Notes: a model not told the origin generated them from the sequence alone. 64,000 bases of DNA from an uncultured Parabacteroides sp. (GCA_900541965.1 UQLN01000011.1:1-64000); one strand, 5' to 3'; shown: positions 16,170-24,932, counted from the first letter of the stretch. Program-made: numbers and translations.

Positions 16170-16846
16170 AAAAGTTAGTATATCTTTTATTGATAGCAGC
16201 CGGTCTGGTTTCGTGTACGACAACCAATGAGGTTACCCGGCAGAAGAATTATCCTAAGATGTATGAGGATAAGCCTTTGAGTATATTGATTATGCCGCCC
16301 ATCAACAAAACAGTAGATGTGGATGCCAAAGAGTATTTCTATACTTCAATGGCTAAACCTCTTTGCGAAAAGGGTTATTATGTAATTTCTCCTTTCGTAG
16401 CGATGGATTTCCTGAAAAGCGAGAGTGCTTACGACAGCGAATTATTTATCGATGGTGATTTAGCTCCTTTCCGTAATATTCTGGGAGCTGATGCCGTTCT
16501 ATTTACGGTCATCAATAAATGGGATAAATCTACTATAGGAGGAAAGATTACCGTGGATATTGAATATGTATTGAAATCAACGGCTACCCGAGAAGTTTTA
16601 TTCGAAAGGAAAGGCGAGCTGACTGTGGATACGAGTGTTAATTCCGGAGGTGGAGGTTGGGGTGCTTTGATTGACTTGGCGGCTTCTGCCCTGAGTACGG
16701 CACTTACAGATAAAGTGGTGGCTGCCCGCCGTTGTAACAATTACGTTTTACGGGACTTACCGGAAGGCAGATATTCACCCTTATTTGAAAAAGACCAGGA
16801 TGTAGAAGCTGGAGGCCCGGTATTTTCGGGAGTGGTAAAATACTAA
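16166..16846 (+). CDS. DUF799 / GNA1162 family lipoprotein
   Basis: A 226-aa lipoprotein (lipobox LVSC) of the DUF799 family, which includes the Neisseria antigen GNA1162. LSILIMPPINKTVDVDAKEYFYTSMAKPLCEKGYYVISPF is typical, and ALIDLAASALSTALTDK is a second conserved stretch. The fold is related to TolB-N/CsgG-type domains. It ends the four-gene operon and is followed by a strong bidirectional terminator. Role unknown; outer-membrane lipoprotein working with the CsgG-like channel is the best guess. Confidence 0.87.
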   Translation: MKKLVYLLLIAAGLVSCTTTNEVTRQKNYPKMYEDKPLSILIMPPINKTVDVDAKEYFYTSMAKPLCEKGYYVISPFVAMDFLKSESAYDSELFIDGDLAPFRNILGADAVLFTVINKWDKSTIGGKITVDIEYVLKSTATREVLFERKGELTVDTSVNSGGGGWGALIDLAASALSTALTDKVVAARRCNNYVLRDLPEGRYSPLFEKDQDVEAGGPVFSGVVKY

Positions 16847-16869
16847 TCATAACTATCATTTTTTTAATT

Positions 16870-16960
16870 CATAACTATGATTTCGGAAAACCATAGTTAT
16901 GAATACAAAAACAGAGCAAGCCGGGTTTCGAATGATTCAAAACCCGGCTTGCTTTGTTTT
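16870..16960. terminator. Bidirectional terminator between converging genes
   Basis: Two hairpins lie between the convergent DUF799 and plug-domain genes. The first is a perfect 10-bp inverted repeat (16870-16879 and 16892-16901). The second is a perfect 13-bp GC-rich stem (16916-16928 and 16940-16952) with T-rich sequence on the plus side and A-rich on the other. Confidence 0.8.
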
Positions 16961-16985
16961 TTAGATAATTCTTCGAGCTCTGATT

Positions 16986-18260
16986 TTAAAATAGAGGGAT
17001 TGCGTTTTTTATTTTTTTGACTCCAACCAGACGGTCGTAACGGGCACCTTCCGGATGATGGTAAACGTAGATTACATATTCGTTTTGTGTTTGGAAATAA
17101 TCTCCTTCCAAAGGATCTGTTTTACCGGTTGTCCCGTCTGTTGGGACGAAAAGATACTGGTAATCGTAGTTCCCCTGTTTCAACAAAATAGATTTTTCGT
17201 ATTGTCCTTTTTCCGCATTGTAATCCATTTTACTCTTTTTGTCCAGAGTATTACATAAGAAACCACCATTCAGATGAACGTCTCCACCTGGGAGAGAATC
17301 GCTGATAAGTGTGAAATGTACGATAAAATAGTCTGCTTCCGTATCTGCATCCATGCAATTGTCGCAGCGGATAATAAAACGTCCGTTTTGATCGTGGTCG
17401 TATTGATAGACCTGGTTGCTACGCTTATAATCCGGCATAAGTATAGCATAATGTTGATACTTATGAACGCTGGTTTCCTGTACATGTAATCCGTTATAAT
17501 GGGAGCTGAGAAAATCCATTCGCCGATATTCGCTTCCTGCAGGAAAGATCAGACTAGGATTGTTTGTATAAGAAATCCGGTTGCCCTGGATTGAAGTCGG
17601 TTCCGATACATGTGCTGCATTATCCGGGCGGTTGTTCTGGTAGACAAACACATTCAGTTCTGTTTCAGGATTTACAGGGGAAAGTTCCCGTGTATTTATA
17701 TCCAGATTAACTTGTTGATGATGAAGGTTCGTATCTATTTCGGTGTTTCCACTAACGGAAGCCTGAATGTCGACTAACGGTTCCACTATAGAAAAACAAG
17801 CAGTAAACATAATATTTCCCGGATCATCTTCTCTGTATACCTGTAGAGCATAATTCCCGGAAATTTTAAATTGAATATCCTGATTCGGCAGGAAAAGACG
17901 ATAGTTTGAATAAATCCGGCTTGTTTCGAAAGAATTTCCGAAATCATCGATCGTCATACCTTGCAGACCATCCATATATTCGATAGGAGACAGGCCAGAC
18001 GGGGTCCAGTCCCCGTTGCAATGAATAATTTTATAAACGTAGCCTAAATAGCCGTTACCCATTCCATCGAAGTTGATTTCAATTTGCTCGTTTCCACCTA
18101 ATGGAATACAAGGTACTGAAGTCATATTCCCGGCAACTTTGACCTGTAATGTTTTTATTTGTTTGCCATTTATGTTTGTGTGGTATTTTTCTTGTGCGTC
18201 CATCGTGCCGGCGGCGACAAACAACCACAAAACAAACAGGCAATACACGCTCTTTTTCAT
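16986..18260 (-). CDS. Type IX secretion plug-domain protein (DUF5103)
   Basis: A 424-aa secreted protein with a signal peptide (cut near GTMDA-QEKYH). The N-terminal part, from KTLQVKVAGNMTSVPCIPLGG through GYVYKIIHCNGDWTPSGLS and IEYMDGL to FMTACFSIVEP, is the DUF5103 domain, named for the plug protein that closes the periplasmic side of the type IX translocon channel in Flavobacterium. The C-terminal half (ILLKQGNYDYQYLFVP, GDYFQTQNEYVIYVYHHPEGARYDRLVGV) is the usual second region of this family. It has no operon partner; nqrA is divergent, 127 bp away. Whether it is a true T9SS plug here is unproven. Confidence 0.85.
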   Translation of the reverse strand: MKKSVYCLFVLWLFVAAGTMDAQEKYHTNINGKQIKTLQVKVAGNMTSVPCIPLGGNEQIEINFDGMGNGYLGYVYKIIHCNGDWTPSGLSPIEYMDGLQGMTIDDFGNSFETSRIYSNYRLFLPNQDIQFKISGNYALQVYREDDPGNIMFTACFSIVEPLVDIQASVSGNTEIDTNLHHQQVNLDINTRELSPVNPETELNVFVYQNNRPDNAAHVSEPTSIQGNRISYTNNPSLIFPAGSEYRRMDFLSSHYNGLHVQETSVHKYQHYAILMPDYKRSNQVYQYDHDQNGRFIIRCDNCMDADTEADYFIVHFTLISDSLPGGDVHLNGGFLCNTLDKKSKMDYNAEKGQYEKSILLKQGNYDYQYLFVPTDGTTGKTDPLEGDYFQTQNEYVIYVYHHPEGARYDRLVGVKKIKNAIPLF

Positions 18261-18343
18261 ATCAGTTTCTTTGACGGTGCAAAATTATGGAATTATTTCT
18301 CTAATTATTTCCTTTTCCCTGCTTTTAAGCATAAAAAAATGTT

Positions 18344-18351
18344 TACTTTTG
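18344..18351 (+). promoter_or_regulatory. -7 box of the nqr operon
   Basis: TACTTTTG fits TAnnTTTG and is 36 bp before the nqrA ATG (18387). This supports the internal start rather than the longer open frame. Confidence 0.5.
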
Positions 18352-18386
18352 CGGGAAAATTACATATAAACAATTTTAGTTGTATC

Positions 18387-19730
18387 ATGGCAAATGTGAT
18401 TAAGATTAAAAAGGGTTTAGACATTAATCTGAAAGGTAAAGCTTCAGAGGTACTGTTAAACAGCGGGAAAAGCGAAACTTATGCGATTGTTCCCGACTAT
18501 TATAACGGTATTGTGCCGAAAGTTGTTGCCAAACCAGGTGAAAAAGTCAAAGCCGGTTCTGTATTGATGATTGATAAGAACCGCCCCGAAATCAAGTTTG
18601 TTTCGCCAGTAAGTGGCGAAGTAACTGCCGTTAACCGAGGAGAGAAGCGTAAAGTGCTCAGCATTGTTGTGAAGCCGGATGCGCAGATCGAATACGAGGA
18701 GTTCGGTAAAAAGAATGTGGCTTCTCTGAAAAGAGAAGAGGTAAAGGAGGCCATACTGAATGGAGGTATGTGGCCTTTTATCAAACAACGTCCTTACGAC
18801 ATTGTGGCTGTACCAACGGAAAGTCCGCGTGACATTTTCGTTTCTGCATTTTATTCCGCACCGCTGGCTCCGAATTTCGATTTCATTCTGAAAGGGCAGG
18901 AAGCTGATTTCCAGGCAGGATTGGATGCACTTGCAAAACTTACCGATGGTAAGGTATATGTAGGTGTACGCAAAGGTTCTGCTGTTAAAGCAAATGGAGT
19001 TGAAATTGTAGAGGTGGAAGGTCCGCATCCTGCAGGAAATGTAGGTGTACAGATTAATCACATTAAGCCTATAAATAAAGGTGAAGTGGTTTGGACGGTA
19101 AATCCTGCCAATATCATCATGATCGGACGCCTTTTCAATAAAGGTGTTGCTGATTTCAGCCGCTTAGTTGTGCTGACAGGTTCTGAAACGACCGAAAGGG
19201 GATATATCAAAGCTATTTCCGGTTGCACAATTAACAGTTTGGTTGCCGGAAAAGTTCTGGACAATGAACATATCCGTATCATCAGTGGTAACGTTCTGAC
19301 TGGAACGAAGGTAAATAAGGACGATTATCTGGGTGCTTACGATAATCAGATTACAGTTATTCCGGAAGGCGATGACAATAATGAACTTTTCGGATGGGCA
19401 GTTCCCGGTTTTGGAAAATATAGCGTAAGCCATTCATATCCTACCTGGTTAATGGGTAATAAAGAATATGTAATAGATGCCCGTATCAAAGGAGGTAAAC
19501 GTGCGATGATTATGTCGAACGAGTATGACAAGGTATTCCCGATGGACATCATGCCTGAATATTTGCTGAAAGCAATAATCGCTTATGATATCGATAAGAT
19601 GGAAAATCTAGGTATCTATGAAGTGGCTCCGGAAGATTTCGCTCTTTGCGAATTTGTGGATACTTCAAAAATCGAGATACAAAAGATTGTCCGTAACGGA
19701 TTGGATCTGTTATACAAGGAAATGAATTAA
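18387..19730 (+). CDS. nqrA: Na+-translocating NADH:quinone reductase subunit A
   Basis: A 447-aa peripheral subunit of Na+-NQR. The start is ATG 18387 (MANVIKIKKGLDINLKG); an upstream in-frame extension of 76 codons overlaps the divergent gene and is not conserved-looking. The family's N-terminal Rnf/Nqr barrel-sandwich domain (GEKVKAGSVLMIDK, KFVSPVSGEVTAVNRGEKR) and the segment GPHPAGNVGVQINHI are plain. NqrA sits on the cytosolic side and takes part in quinone reduction. It is the first of six genes in canonical order A-F with 3-28 bp spacers. Confidence 0.96.
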   Translation: MANVIKIKKGLDINLKGKASEVLLNSGKSETYAIVPDYYNGIVPKVVAKPGEKVKAGSVLMIDKNRPEIKFVSPVSGEVTAVNRGEKRKVLSIVVKPDAQIEYEEFGKKNVASLKREEVKEAILNGGMWPFIKQRPYDIVAVPTESPRDIFVSAFYSAPLAPNFDFILKGQEADFQAGLDALAKLTDGKVYVGVRKGSAVKANGVEIVEVEGPHPAGNVGVQINHIKPINKGEVVWTVNPANIIMIGRLFNKGVADFSRLVVLTGSETTERGYIKAISGCTINSLVAGKVLDNEHIRIISGNVLTGTKVNKDDYLGAYDNQITVIPEGDDNNELFGWAVPGFGKYSVSHSYPTWLMGNKEYVIDARIKGGKRAMIMSNEYDKVFPMDIMPEYLLKAIIAYDIDKMENLGIYEVAPEDFALCEFVDTSKIEIQKIVRNGLDLLYKEMN

Positions 19731-19753
19731 TAACATTAAAAAATTAGAATACT

Positions 19754-20965
19754 TTGAAAGCGTTAAGGAATTACCTCGACAAGATTAAGCCTAACTTTGA
19801 GGAAGGCGGAAAGCTGGCGATGTTCCGTTCTGTATTTGATGGCTTCGAAACATTCCTGTTTGTTCCGAATACAACATCAAAATCAGGCGTGCATATTCAT
19901 GACAGTATTGATTCAAAGCGTACGATGACTGTGGTTATCATTGCTTTGCTGCCTGCTTTGCTTTTTGGTATGTATAATGTCGGTTATCAGCATAACCTCG
20001 CAATTGGTGTTGATCCGGGATTTTTCATGACTTTTATTTTCGGATTTTTGGCTGTATTGCCTAAAATCATCGTTTCGTATGTGGTAGGTCTGGGTATCGA
20101 ATTTATGGTTGCCCAGTGGAAGAAAGAAGAAATTCAGGAAGGTTTTCTGGTTTCCGGAATCTTAATCCCGATGATTGTTCCGGTGGATACTCCGCTGTGG
20201 ATGATTGCTGTTGCTACTGCATTCGCTGTTGTTTTTGCGAAAGAAGTATTTGGCGGTACAGGATATAATGTATTCAATGTTGCTTTAGTGACACGTGCAT
20301 TCCTGTTCTTTGCTTATCCGGCAGCAATGTCTGGCGACCAGGTGTTTGTTCGTACAGCCGATACATTCGGAATGGGAGCAGGACAGGTGGTAGATGGTTT
20401 CTCCGGTGCTACTCCGCTGGGACAGATTGCTATTGCTGGTAAAGAACTGATTGGTTCATTCCAGTCTGTTGATGTATTAGGCAAGCCGCTTTCTACATGG
20501 GACATGTTTCTCGGATTGATTCCGGGTTCTATCGGTGAAACATCCGTACTGGCGATTTTGATTGGTGCGGCTATTCTGTTATTCACCCGTATAGCAAGCT
20601 GGAAGACAATGGTATCTGTATTTGTGGGTGGTGCTTTCATGGCAGCAATCTTTAATATGATTGGAACAACGGTAGCAATGTGTGTATCTCCGATAGACCA
20701 TTTGTTCCTGGGAGGTTTTGCCTTTGGTGCCGTGTTTATGGCTACTGACCCTGTAACTTCTGCACGTACGGAAACTGGTAAATATATCTATGGCTTCCTG
20801 GTGGGTGCCCTGGCTATTATCATCCGTGCATTGAACCCGGGTTATCCTGAAGGTATGATGCTCGCTATCCTGTTGATGAACGTATTTGCTCCGCTGATTG
20901 ACTACTATGTAGTCGAAGCAAATATTTCACGCAGATTGAAACGTAGTATTACAATGAATAAATAA
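19754..20965 (+). CDS. nqrB: Na+-NQR subunit B, TTG start
   Basis: A 403-aa membrane subunit. The reading frame opens with TTG at 19754; the next ATG is 22 codons on, but the residues between (LDKIKPNFEEGGKL) match the conserved NqrB N-terminus with its FE.GGK motif, so TTG is the likely start. About ten helices are expected. DGFSGATPLGQ holds the covalent FMN site, Thr220 of SGAT. It carries sodium translocation together with NqrD/E and binds riboflavin and quinone near NqrA. Gap to nqrA is 23 bp. Confidence 0.95.
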   Translation: MKALRNYLDKIKPNFEEGGKLAMFRSVFDGFETFLFVPNTTSKSGVHIHDSIDSKRTMTVVIIALLPALLFGMYNVGYQHNLAIGVDPGFFMTFIFGFLAVLPKIIVSYVVGLGIEFMVAQWKKEEIQEGFLVSGILIPMIVPVDTPLWMIAVATAFAVVFAKEVFGGTGYNVFNVALVTRAFLFFAYPAAMSGDQVFVRTADTFGMGAGQVVDGFSGATPLGQIAIAGKELIGSFQSVDVLGKPLSTWDMFLGLIPGSIGETSVLAILIGAAILLFTRIASWKTMVSVFVGGAFMAAIFNMIGTTVAMCVSPIDHLFLGGFAFGAVFMATDPVTSARTETGKYIYGFLVGALAIIIRALNPGYPEGMMLAILLMNVFAPLIDYYVVEANISRRLKRSITMNK

Positions 20966-20972
20966 AAGGAGT

Positions 20973-21785
20973 ATGGCTGCAAAAAAATATATTTGTAAAG
21001 TATGTGGCTATGTCCACGAAGGCGATAAAGCTCCCGACACATGTCCTGTTTGTAAGGCTCCGGCTTCTAAATTTGAAGAAGTAAAAGAGGCAAAAAAAGG
21101 ATTGAACCGGGATAGTAACGCATATACTATTATATATGCTTCTGTAATGGTTGTTCTTGTTGCTGTTGTTTTGGCATTTACATCTCAGTCATTGAGATCT
21201 TACCAGCAGAAGAATGAAGAAAATGATAAAAGACAACAGATTCTTCGTTCTATCAACGTGAATGTCCCTTCTTCTGAAGCAGAAGCTAAATATAATGAAT
21301 TGATAAAGGAAGCATTCCTAGTGAATAATGAAGGAACAAAGGTGGAAGGCGATGCTTTTAATGCTGATGTAGTAAAAGCTGCAGCAAGCAACGAGTATCC
21401 GGTATTTGTTGCTTCTGTCGATGGAAAAACTAAATATATCATGGCTCTTCACGGAGCAGGTCTTTGGGGACCGCTATGGGGATATATTTCTTTGGATGAA
21501 GATAAAAACACGATTTTTGGTGCAGACTTCAGCCATGCCGGCGAAACTCCGGGTCTGGGTGCTGAAATCTCCAAGCCTGCATTTAGCGATGAGTTTAAAG
21601 GCAAGCATATCTTCATGAATGGAGAATTTAAATCTGTAGCAATCGTTAAGCCGGGTAAGAGTGTTGCCGGTCAGGATTATGTAGATGGTATTTCCGGTGG
21701 TACAATTACAAGCCAGGGTGTGAATCACATGATTTTCGACAGCTTGAACGGCTATGTTAAGTTTTTAACCTCACAAAATCAGTAA
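20973..21785 (+). CDS. nqrC: Na+-NQR subunit C with N-terminal rubredoxin-like domain
   Basis: A 270-aa protein. Residues 50-70 are the single membrane helix and 75-270 the periplasmic FMN domain of NqrC. GLWGPLWGYISL, HAGETPGLGAEI and DGISGGTITSQG are visible; Thr244 is the expected covalent FMN site in SGGT in place of the usual SGAT. The unusual part is residues 1-40: YICKVCGYVHEGD then DTCPVCKAP, a CxxCG...CPxC module (C8, C11, C24, C27) like the short rubredoxin domains of rubrerythrins. With an N-in helix this iron site would face the cytosol beside NqrF. Ordinary NqrC starts close to residue 44, so this is an added domain. The ATG lies 7 bp after nqrB with AAAGGAG just before it. Confidence 0.93.
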   Translation: MAAKKYICKVCGYVHEGDKAPDTCPVCKAPASKFEEVKEAKKGLNRDSNAYTIIYASVMVVLVAVVLAFTSQSLRSYQQKNEENDKRQQILRSINVNVPSSEAEAKYNELIKEAFLVNNEGTKVEGDAFNADVVKAAASNEYPVFVASVDGKTKYIMALHGAGLWGPLWGYISLDEDKNTIFGADFSHAGETPGLGAEISKPAFSDEFKGKHIFMNGEFKSVAIVKPGKSVAGQDYVDGISGGTITSQGVNHMIFDSLNGYVKFLTSQNQ

Positions 21786-21788
21786 GAA

Positions 21789-22418
21789 ATGGGATTATTA
21801 TCTAAAAAGAATAAAGAAACGTTGTTAGGCCCGTTGAGCACTAATAACCCTGTTGTCGTTCAGATGCTGGGTATTTGTTCTGCTTTGGCTGTAACATCGA
21901 AGATGGAACCTGCTATTGTGATGGGGCTTTCCGTTACTGCTGTCGTTGCATTTGCCAATGTGATTATTTCGTTACTTCGCAATACGATACCTAACCGTAT
22001 CCGTATTATTGTGCAGTTGGTTGTTGTTGCAGCCTTGGTAACAGTAGTTAGTGAAGTGTTGAAAGCCTTTGCTTATGATGTAAGTAAGCAGCTTTCCGTA
22101 TTTGTCGGTTTGATTATTACAAACTGTATTTTGATGGGACGTCTGGAAGCTTTTGCTTTGGGTAACGGACCATGGGAATCTTTCCTCGATGGTATCGGCA
22201 ACGGTTTGGGATACGGCTTGATTCTGGTAATTGTCGGTTTCTTCCGCGAATTGCTGGGTTCAGGAACATTGATGGGCTTCCCTGTTATTCCGGAAGCATT
22301 CTACAAGATAGGTTATGTGAACAACGGTTTGATGATTTTACCTCCGATGGCTTTGATCGTTGTTGCAGTAATCATTTGGGTTCACCGTTCTAAGAACAAA
22401 GAACTTCAGGAAAATTAA
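21789..22418 (+). CDS. nqrD: Na+-NQR subunit D
   Basis: A 209-aa membrane protein of the NqrD/RnfE family with about six helices. GPLSTNNPVVVQMLGICSALAV, FVGLIITNCILMGRLEAFA and GYGLILVIVGFFRELLGSG are typical. The conserved Cys residues (C30, and the one in TNCILMGR) are those that hold the intramembrane iron centre with NqrE. It begins 3 bp after nqrC. Confidence 0.95.
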   Translation: MGLLSKKNKETLLGPLSTNNPVVVQMLGICSALAVTSKMEPAIVMGLSVTAVVAFANVIISLLRNTIPNRIRIIVQLVVVAALVTVVSEVLKAFAYDVSKQLSVFVGLIITNCILMGRLEAFALGNGPWESFLDGIGNGLGYGLILVIVGFFRELLGSGTLMGFPVIPEAFYKIGYVNNGLMILPPMALIVVAVIIWVHRSKNKELQEN

Positions 22419-22444
22419 GCTAAACCATTAAACAGAAAAATAGA

Positions 22445-23062
22445 ATGGAACAAATATTAAGCACATTCGTCCGCTCGATTTTTGTGGATAACATGATCTT
22501 CGCATATTATCTGGGTATGTGTTCGTTCGTGGCTGTTTCCAAAAATGTGAAGACTGCTTTGGGATTAGGTATGGCGGTAACATTTATTCTTGTATGTACC
22601 CTGCCTATTAATTATATGCTTGAGAATTATGTATTGAAAGAAGGTGCATTAAGCTGGCTGGGAGCAGACTTTAAGGATGTAAACCTGAGTTTCCTTGCAT
22701 TTATCCTCTTTATTGCCACAATTGCTTCGTTTACACAGTTGGTGGAAATGGCGGTGGAAAAATTCTCTCCGTCGTTGTATGCTTCACTGGGTATTTTCTT
22801 GCCGTTGATTGCCGTAAACTGTGCCATCCTGGGTGGTTCACTCTTTATGCAGCAGAAGGCATTCCCTAATGTAGGTGTTGCAACTGTTTACGGTTTAGGT
22901 TCCGGTATCGGTTGGATGCTTGCTATTGTTGGTATGGCTGCTATCCGCGAAAAACTGGCATACTCTGATATACCGAAGCCTTTGAAAGGTCTGGGTATTA
23001 CCTTCATCATTACAGGTCTGATGGGTATGGCATTTATGTGTTTCTCGGGACTTAAGATATAA
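22445..23062 (+). CDS. nqrE: Na+-NQR subunit E
   Basis: A 205-aa membrane protein of the NqrE/RnfA family with six helices and a topology inverted relative to NqrD. YYLGMCSFVAVSKNVKTALGLG and LPLIAVNCAILGGSLF carry the two conserved Cys (C26 and that in VNCAILG) that complete the membrane-embedded iron-sulfur site. Gap to nqrD is 26 bp. Confidence 0.95.
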   Translation: MEQILSTFVRSIFVDNMIFAYYLGMCSFVAVSKNVKTALGLGMAVTFILVCTLPINYMLENYVLKEGALSWLGADFKDVNLSFLAFILFIATIASFTQLVEMAVEKFSPSLYASLGIFLPLIAVNCAILGGSLFMQQKAFPNVGVATVYGLGSGIGWMLAIVGMAAIREKLAYSDIPKPLKGLGITFIITGLMGMAFMCFSGLKI

Positions 23063-23090
23063 GTATTAACGCATTAAATAAGAAATAGAA

Positions 23091-24377
23091 ATGACTTTAT
23101 TAATGTCAGGCGGACTTACTATTGCAGCCGGAGCTATCGTGTTCTTGATAGTAACACTGATTCTTGTGGGTGCATTATTATACGCAAAAGCAAAATTGGT
23201 ACCATCCGGTAATGTAAAACTGGAGGTAAATGGAGAAAAAGATATTGAAACTCCGATAGGCGGTACGCTGCTGGGGGCTTTACAGAGTGGTGGTATTTTC
23301 TTATCGTCTGCTTGTGGTGGTGGCGGTAAGTGTGGACAATGCCGTGCTCAGGTAATCGAAGGCGGTGGCGAAATTCTGCCTACTGAGAAAGGTTTCTTCT
23401 CCCGTAAACAGGTAAAAGACCATTGGCGTCTTGCTTGCCAGTGTAAGGTGAAGGAAAATATGACTGTTCATGTACCGGATGAAGTATTCGGTGTAAAAGA
23501 ATGGGAATGCGAAGTTATCAGCAACAAGAATGTGGCTACTTTCATCAAGGAGTTTATTGTTGCTTTACCTAAAGGTGAACATATGGATTTTGTTCCGGGT
23601 TCTTATGCACAGATTAAAATTCCGGAATATTCAATGGATTATGACAAGGATATCGATAAGAGCCTGATTGGTGACGAATATCTGCCGGCATGGAAGAACT
23701 TCGGTTTATTCGGTTTGAAATGCAAGAATACGGAATCTACTATCCGTGCTTATTCTATGGCTAACTATCCGGCAGAAGGTGATCGTATCATGTTGACTGT
23801 ACGTATTGCTACTCCTCCGTTCAAGCCGAAACCTCAGGTAGGCTTCCAGGATGTAATGCCGGGTATCGCTTCTTCTTATATCTTTACACTGAAACCGGGC
23901 GATAAGGTAACGATGAGCGGACCTTATGGTGATTTCCACCCAATTTTCGACTCTAAGAGAGAAATGATGTGGGTCGGTGGTGGTGCCGGTATGGCTCCTC
24001 TGCGTGCTCAGATTATGCATATGACGAAGACTTTGAAGACTACAGACCGCAAGATGTCATACTTCTATGGCGCTCGTGCGTTGAACGAGGTATTCTATCT
24101 GGAAGACTTCCTGGAAATCGAAAAAGAATTCCCGAACTTTACATTCCACTTGGCGCTTGACCGTCCGGATCCTGTAGCAGATGCTGCCGGTGTAAAATAT
24201 ACGGCTGGTTTTGTTCATCAGGTAATTTACGATACGTATCTGAAGGATCACGAAGCTCCGGAAGATATCGAATACTACATGTGTGGCCCGGGCCCGATGT
24301 CAAAAGCTGTGGAAAACATGCTGGACAATCTGGGTGTGCCGCGTGAGATGTTACATTTCGACGACTTTGGTGCTTGA
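23091..24377 (+). CDS. nqrF: Na+-NQR subunit F, NADH dehydrogenase
   Basis: A 428-aa subunit that accepts electrons from NADH. An N-terminal helix (about 9-31) anchors it. A plant-type 2Fe-2S domain follows, with C75, C81, C84 (ACGGGGKCGQC) and C116. The C-terminal part is a ferredoxin-reductase module with RAYSMANYPAEG (FAD binding), GGGAGMAPLRAQI and YYMCGPGPMSKAV (NADH site), ending HFDDFGA. Last gene of the nqr operon, followed by a strong terminator. In B. thetaiotaomicron-type metabolism NQR sets the sodium gradient during fumarate respiration. Confidence 0.96.
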   Translation: MTLLMSGGLTIAAGAIVFLIVTLILVGALLYAKAKLVPSGNVKLEVNGEKDIETPIGGTLLGALQSGGIFLSSACGGGGKCGQCRAQVIEGGGEILPTEKGFFSRKQVKDHWRLACQCKVKENMTVHVPDEVFGVKEWECEVISNKNVATFIKEFIVALPKGEHMDFVPGSYAQIKIPEYSMDYDKDIDKSLIGDEYLPAWKNFGLFGLKCKNTESTIRAYSMANYPAEGDRIMLTVRIATPPFKPKPQVGFQDVMPGIASSYIFTLKPGDKVTMSGPYGDFHPIFDSKREMMWVGGGAGMAPLRAQIMHMTKTLKTTDRKMSYFYGARALNEVFYLEDFLEIEKEFPNFTFHLALDRPDPVADAAGVKYTAGFVHQVIYDTYLKDHEAPEDIEYYMCGPGPMSKAVENMLDNLGVPREMLHFDDFGA

Positions 24378-24400
24378 TTGCTCATAAGTCGTATAATTAT

Positions 24401-24439
24401 AAAAAACCGGAAAGAGAATTTTTCTCTTTCCGGTTTTTT
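24401..24439 (+). terminator. Terminator of the nqr operon
   Basis: An 18-bp perfect stem (24401-24418 with 24422-24439) over a 3-nt loop, ending in a T run, 23 bp after the nqrF stop. Confidence 0.9.
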
Positions 24440-24577
24440 CGTTGATACGTGTATATTTATAAATTAAGTTTTTGCAAAAAGGTTATCATTTATTATATCA
24501 TTTGTATTATAACTGGCAGTAATATTTTTTCGATAGAAAAATAATTTATAAAAACATCTAACTTTTTAACCGGATAA

Positions 24578-24608
24578 TTTGTTTAATAAATAAAAATTAC
24601 TATGTTTG
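24578..24608 (+). promoter_or_regulatory. Bacteroidetes promoter of the small membrane protein gene
   Basis: TTTG (24578-24581), 19 bp, TATGTTTG (24601-24608) is a full match to the -33/-7 consensus, 27 bp before the next ATG. It is one of the best promoters in the window. Confidence 0.7.
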
Positions 24609-24635
24609 CGGTTACATATTTTATAATATTCAGAT

Positions 24636-24893
24636 ATGCAGGATTTTAAATCTAATATATATACATTCTTTTCAATGATGGTGAGTGCTCTGGTCAAGCT
24701 GATCCGTCTATTTTTAACCTCTCTGTCTTTTGAAGCTAAAGAATGGAAAAATGAAAGAGGACATAATCTGTTTGTTCCAATGCTGGTTTTTGCGGGGAAA
24801 CTGGAAAAGGAAACAGGGGATAGGATTCTGTTTTTTCGAAAATCTTCATTACCAGAATTTTATATAAAAGTAATTCCGGACCGATTGGGCTGA
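24636..24893 (+). CDS. Small unknown membrane-associated protein
   Basis: An 85-aa protein I do not recognise. Residues about 10-30 (FFSMMVSALVKLIRLFLTSL) form a hydrophobic or amphipathic helix; the rest is mixed charged with KLEKETGDRILFFRKSS and ends PDRLG. It has its own consensus promoter and a 9-bp inverted repeat (24898-24906 and 24924-24932) right after its stop, which supports it being a real transcription unit. Neighbours (nqr operon, HsdR-N-like gene) give no clue to function. Confidence 0.5.
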   Translation: MQDFKSNIYTFFSMMVSALVKLIRLFLTSLSFEAKEWKNERGHNLFVPMLVFAGKLEKETGDRILFFRKSSLPEFYIKVIPDRLG

Positions 24894-24897
24894 GAAA

Positions 24898-24932
24898 CCC
24901 TTATCTATCGCTAAATTGCTGAAAGATAAGGG
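24898..24932 (+). terminator. Possible terminator hairpin
   Basis: CCCTTATCT (24898-24906) and AGATAAGGG (24924-24932) pair perfectly over a 17-nt loop just after the small gene. No T run follows, so it is only a candidate. Confidence 0.35.

Noticed and set aside
18159..18386. N-terminal extension of NqrA
   Set aside because: It overlaps the divergent plug-domain gene, carries no NqrA sequence, and a -7 box lies inside it just before ATG 18387.
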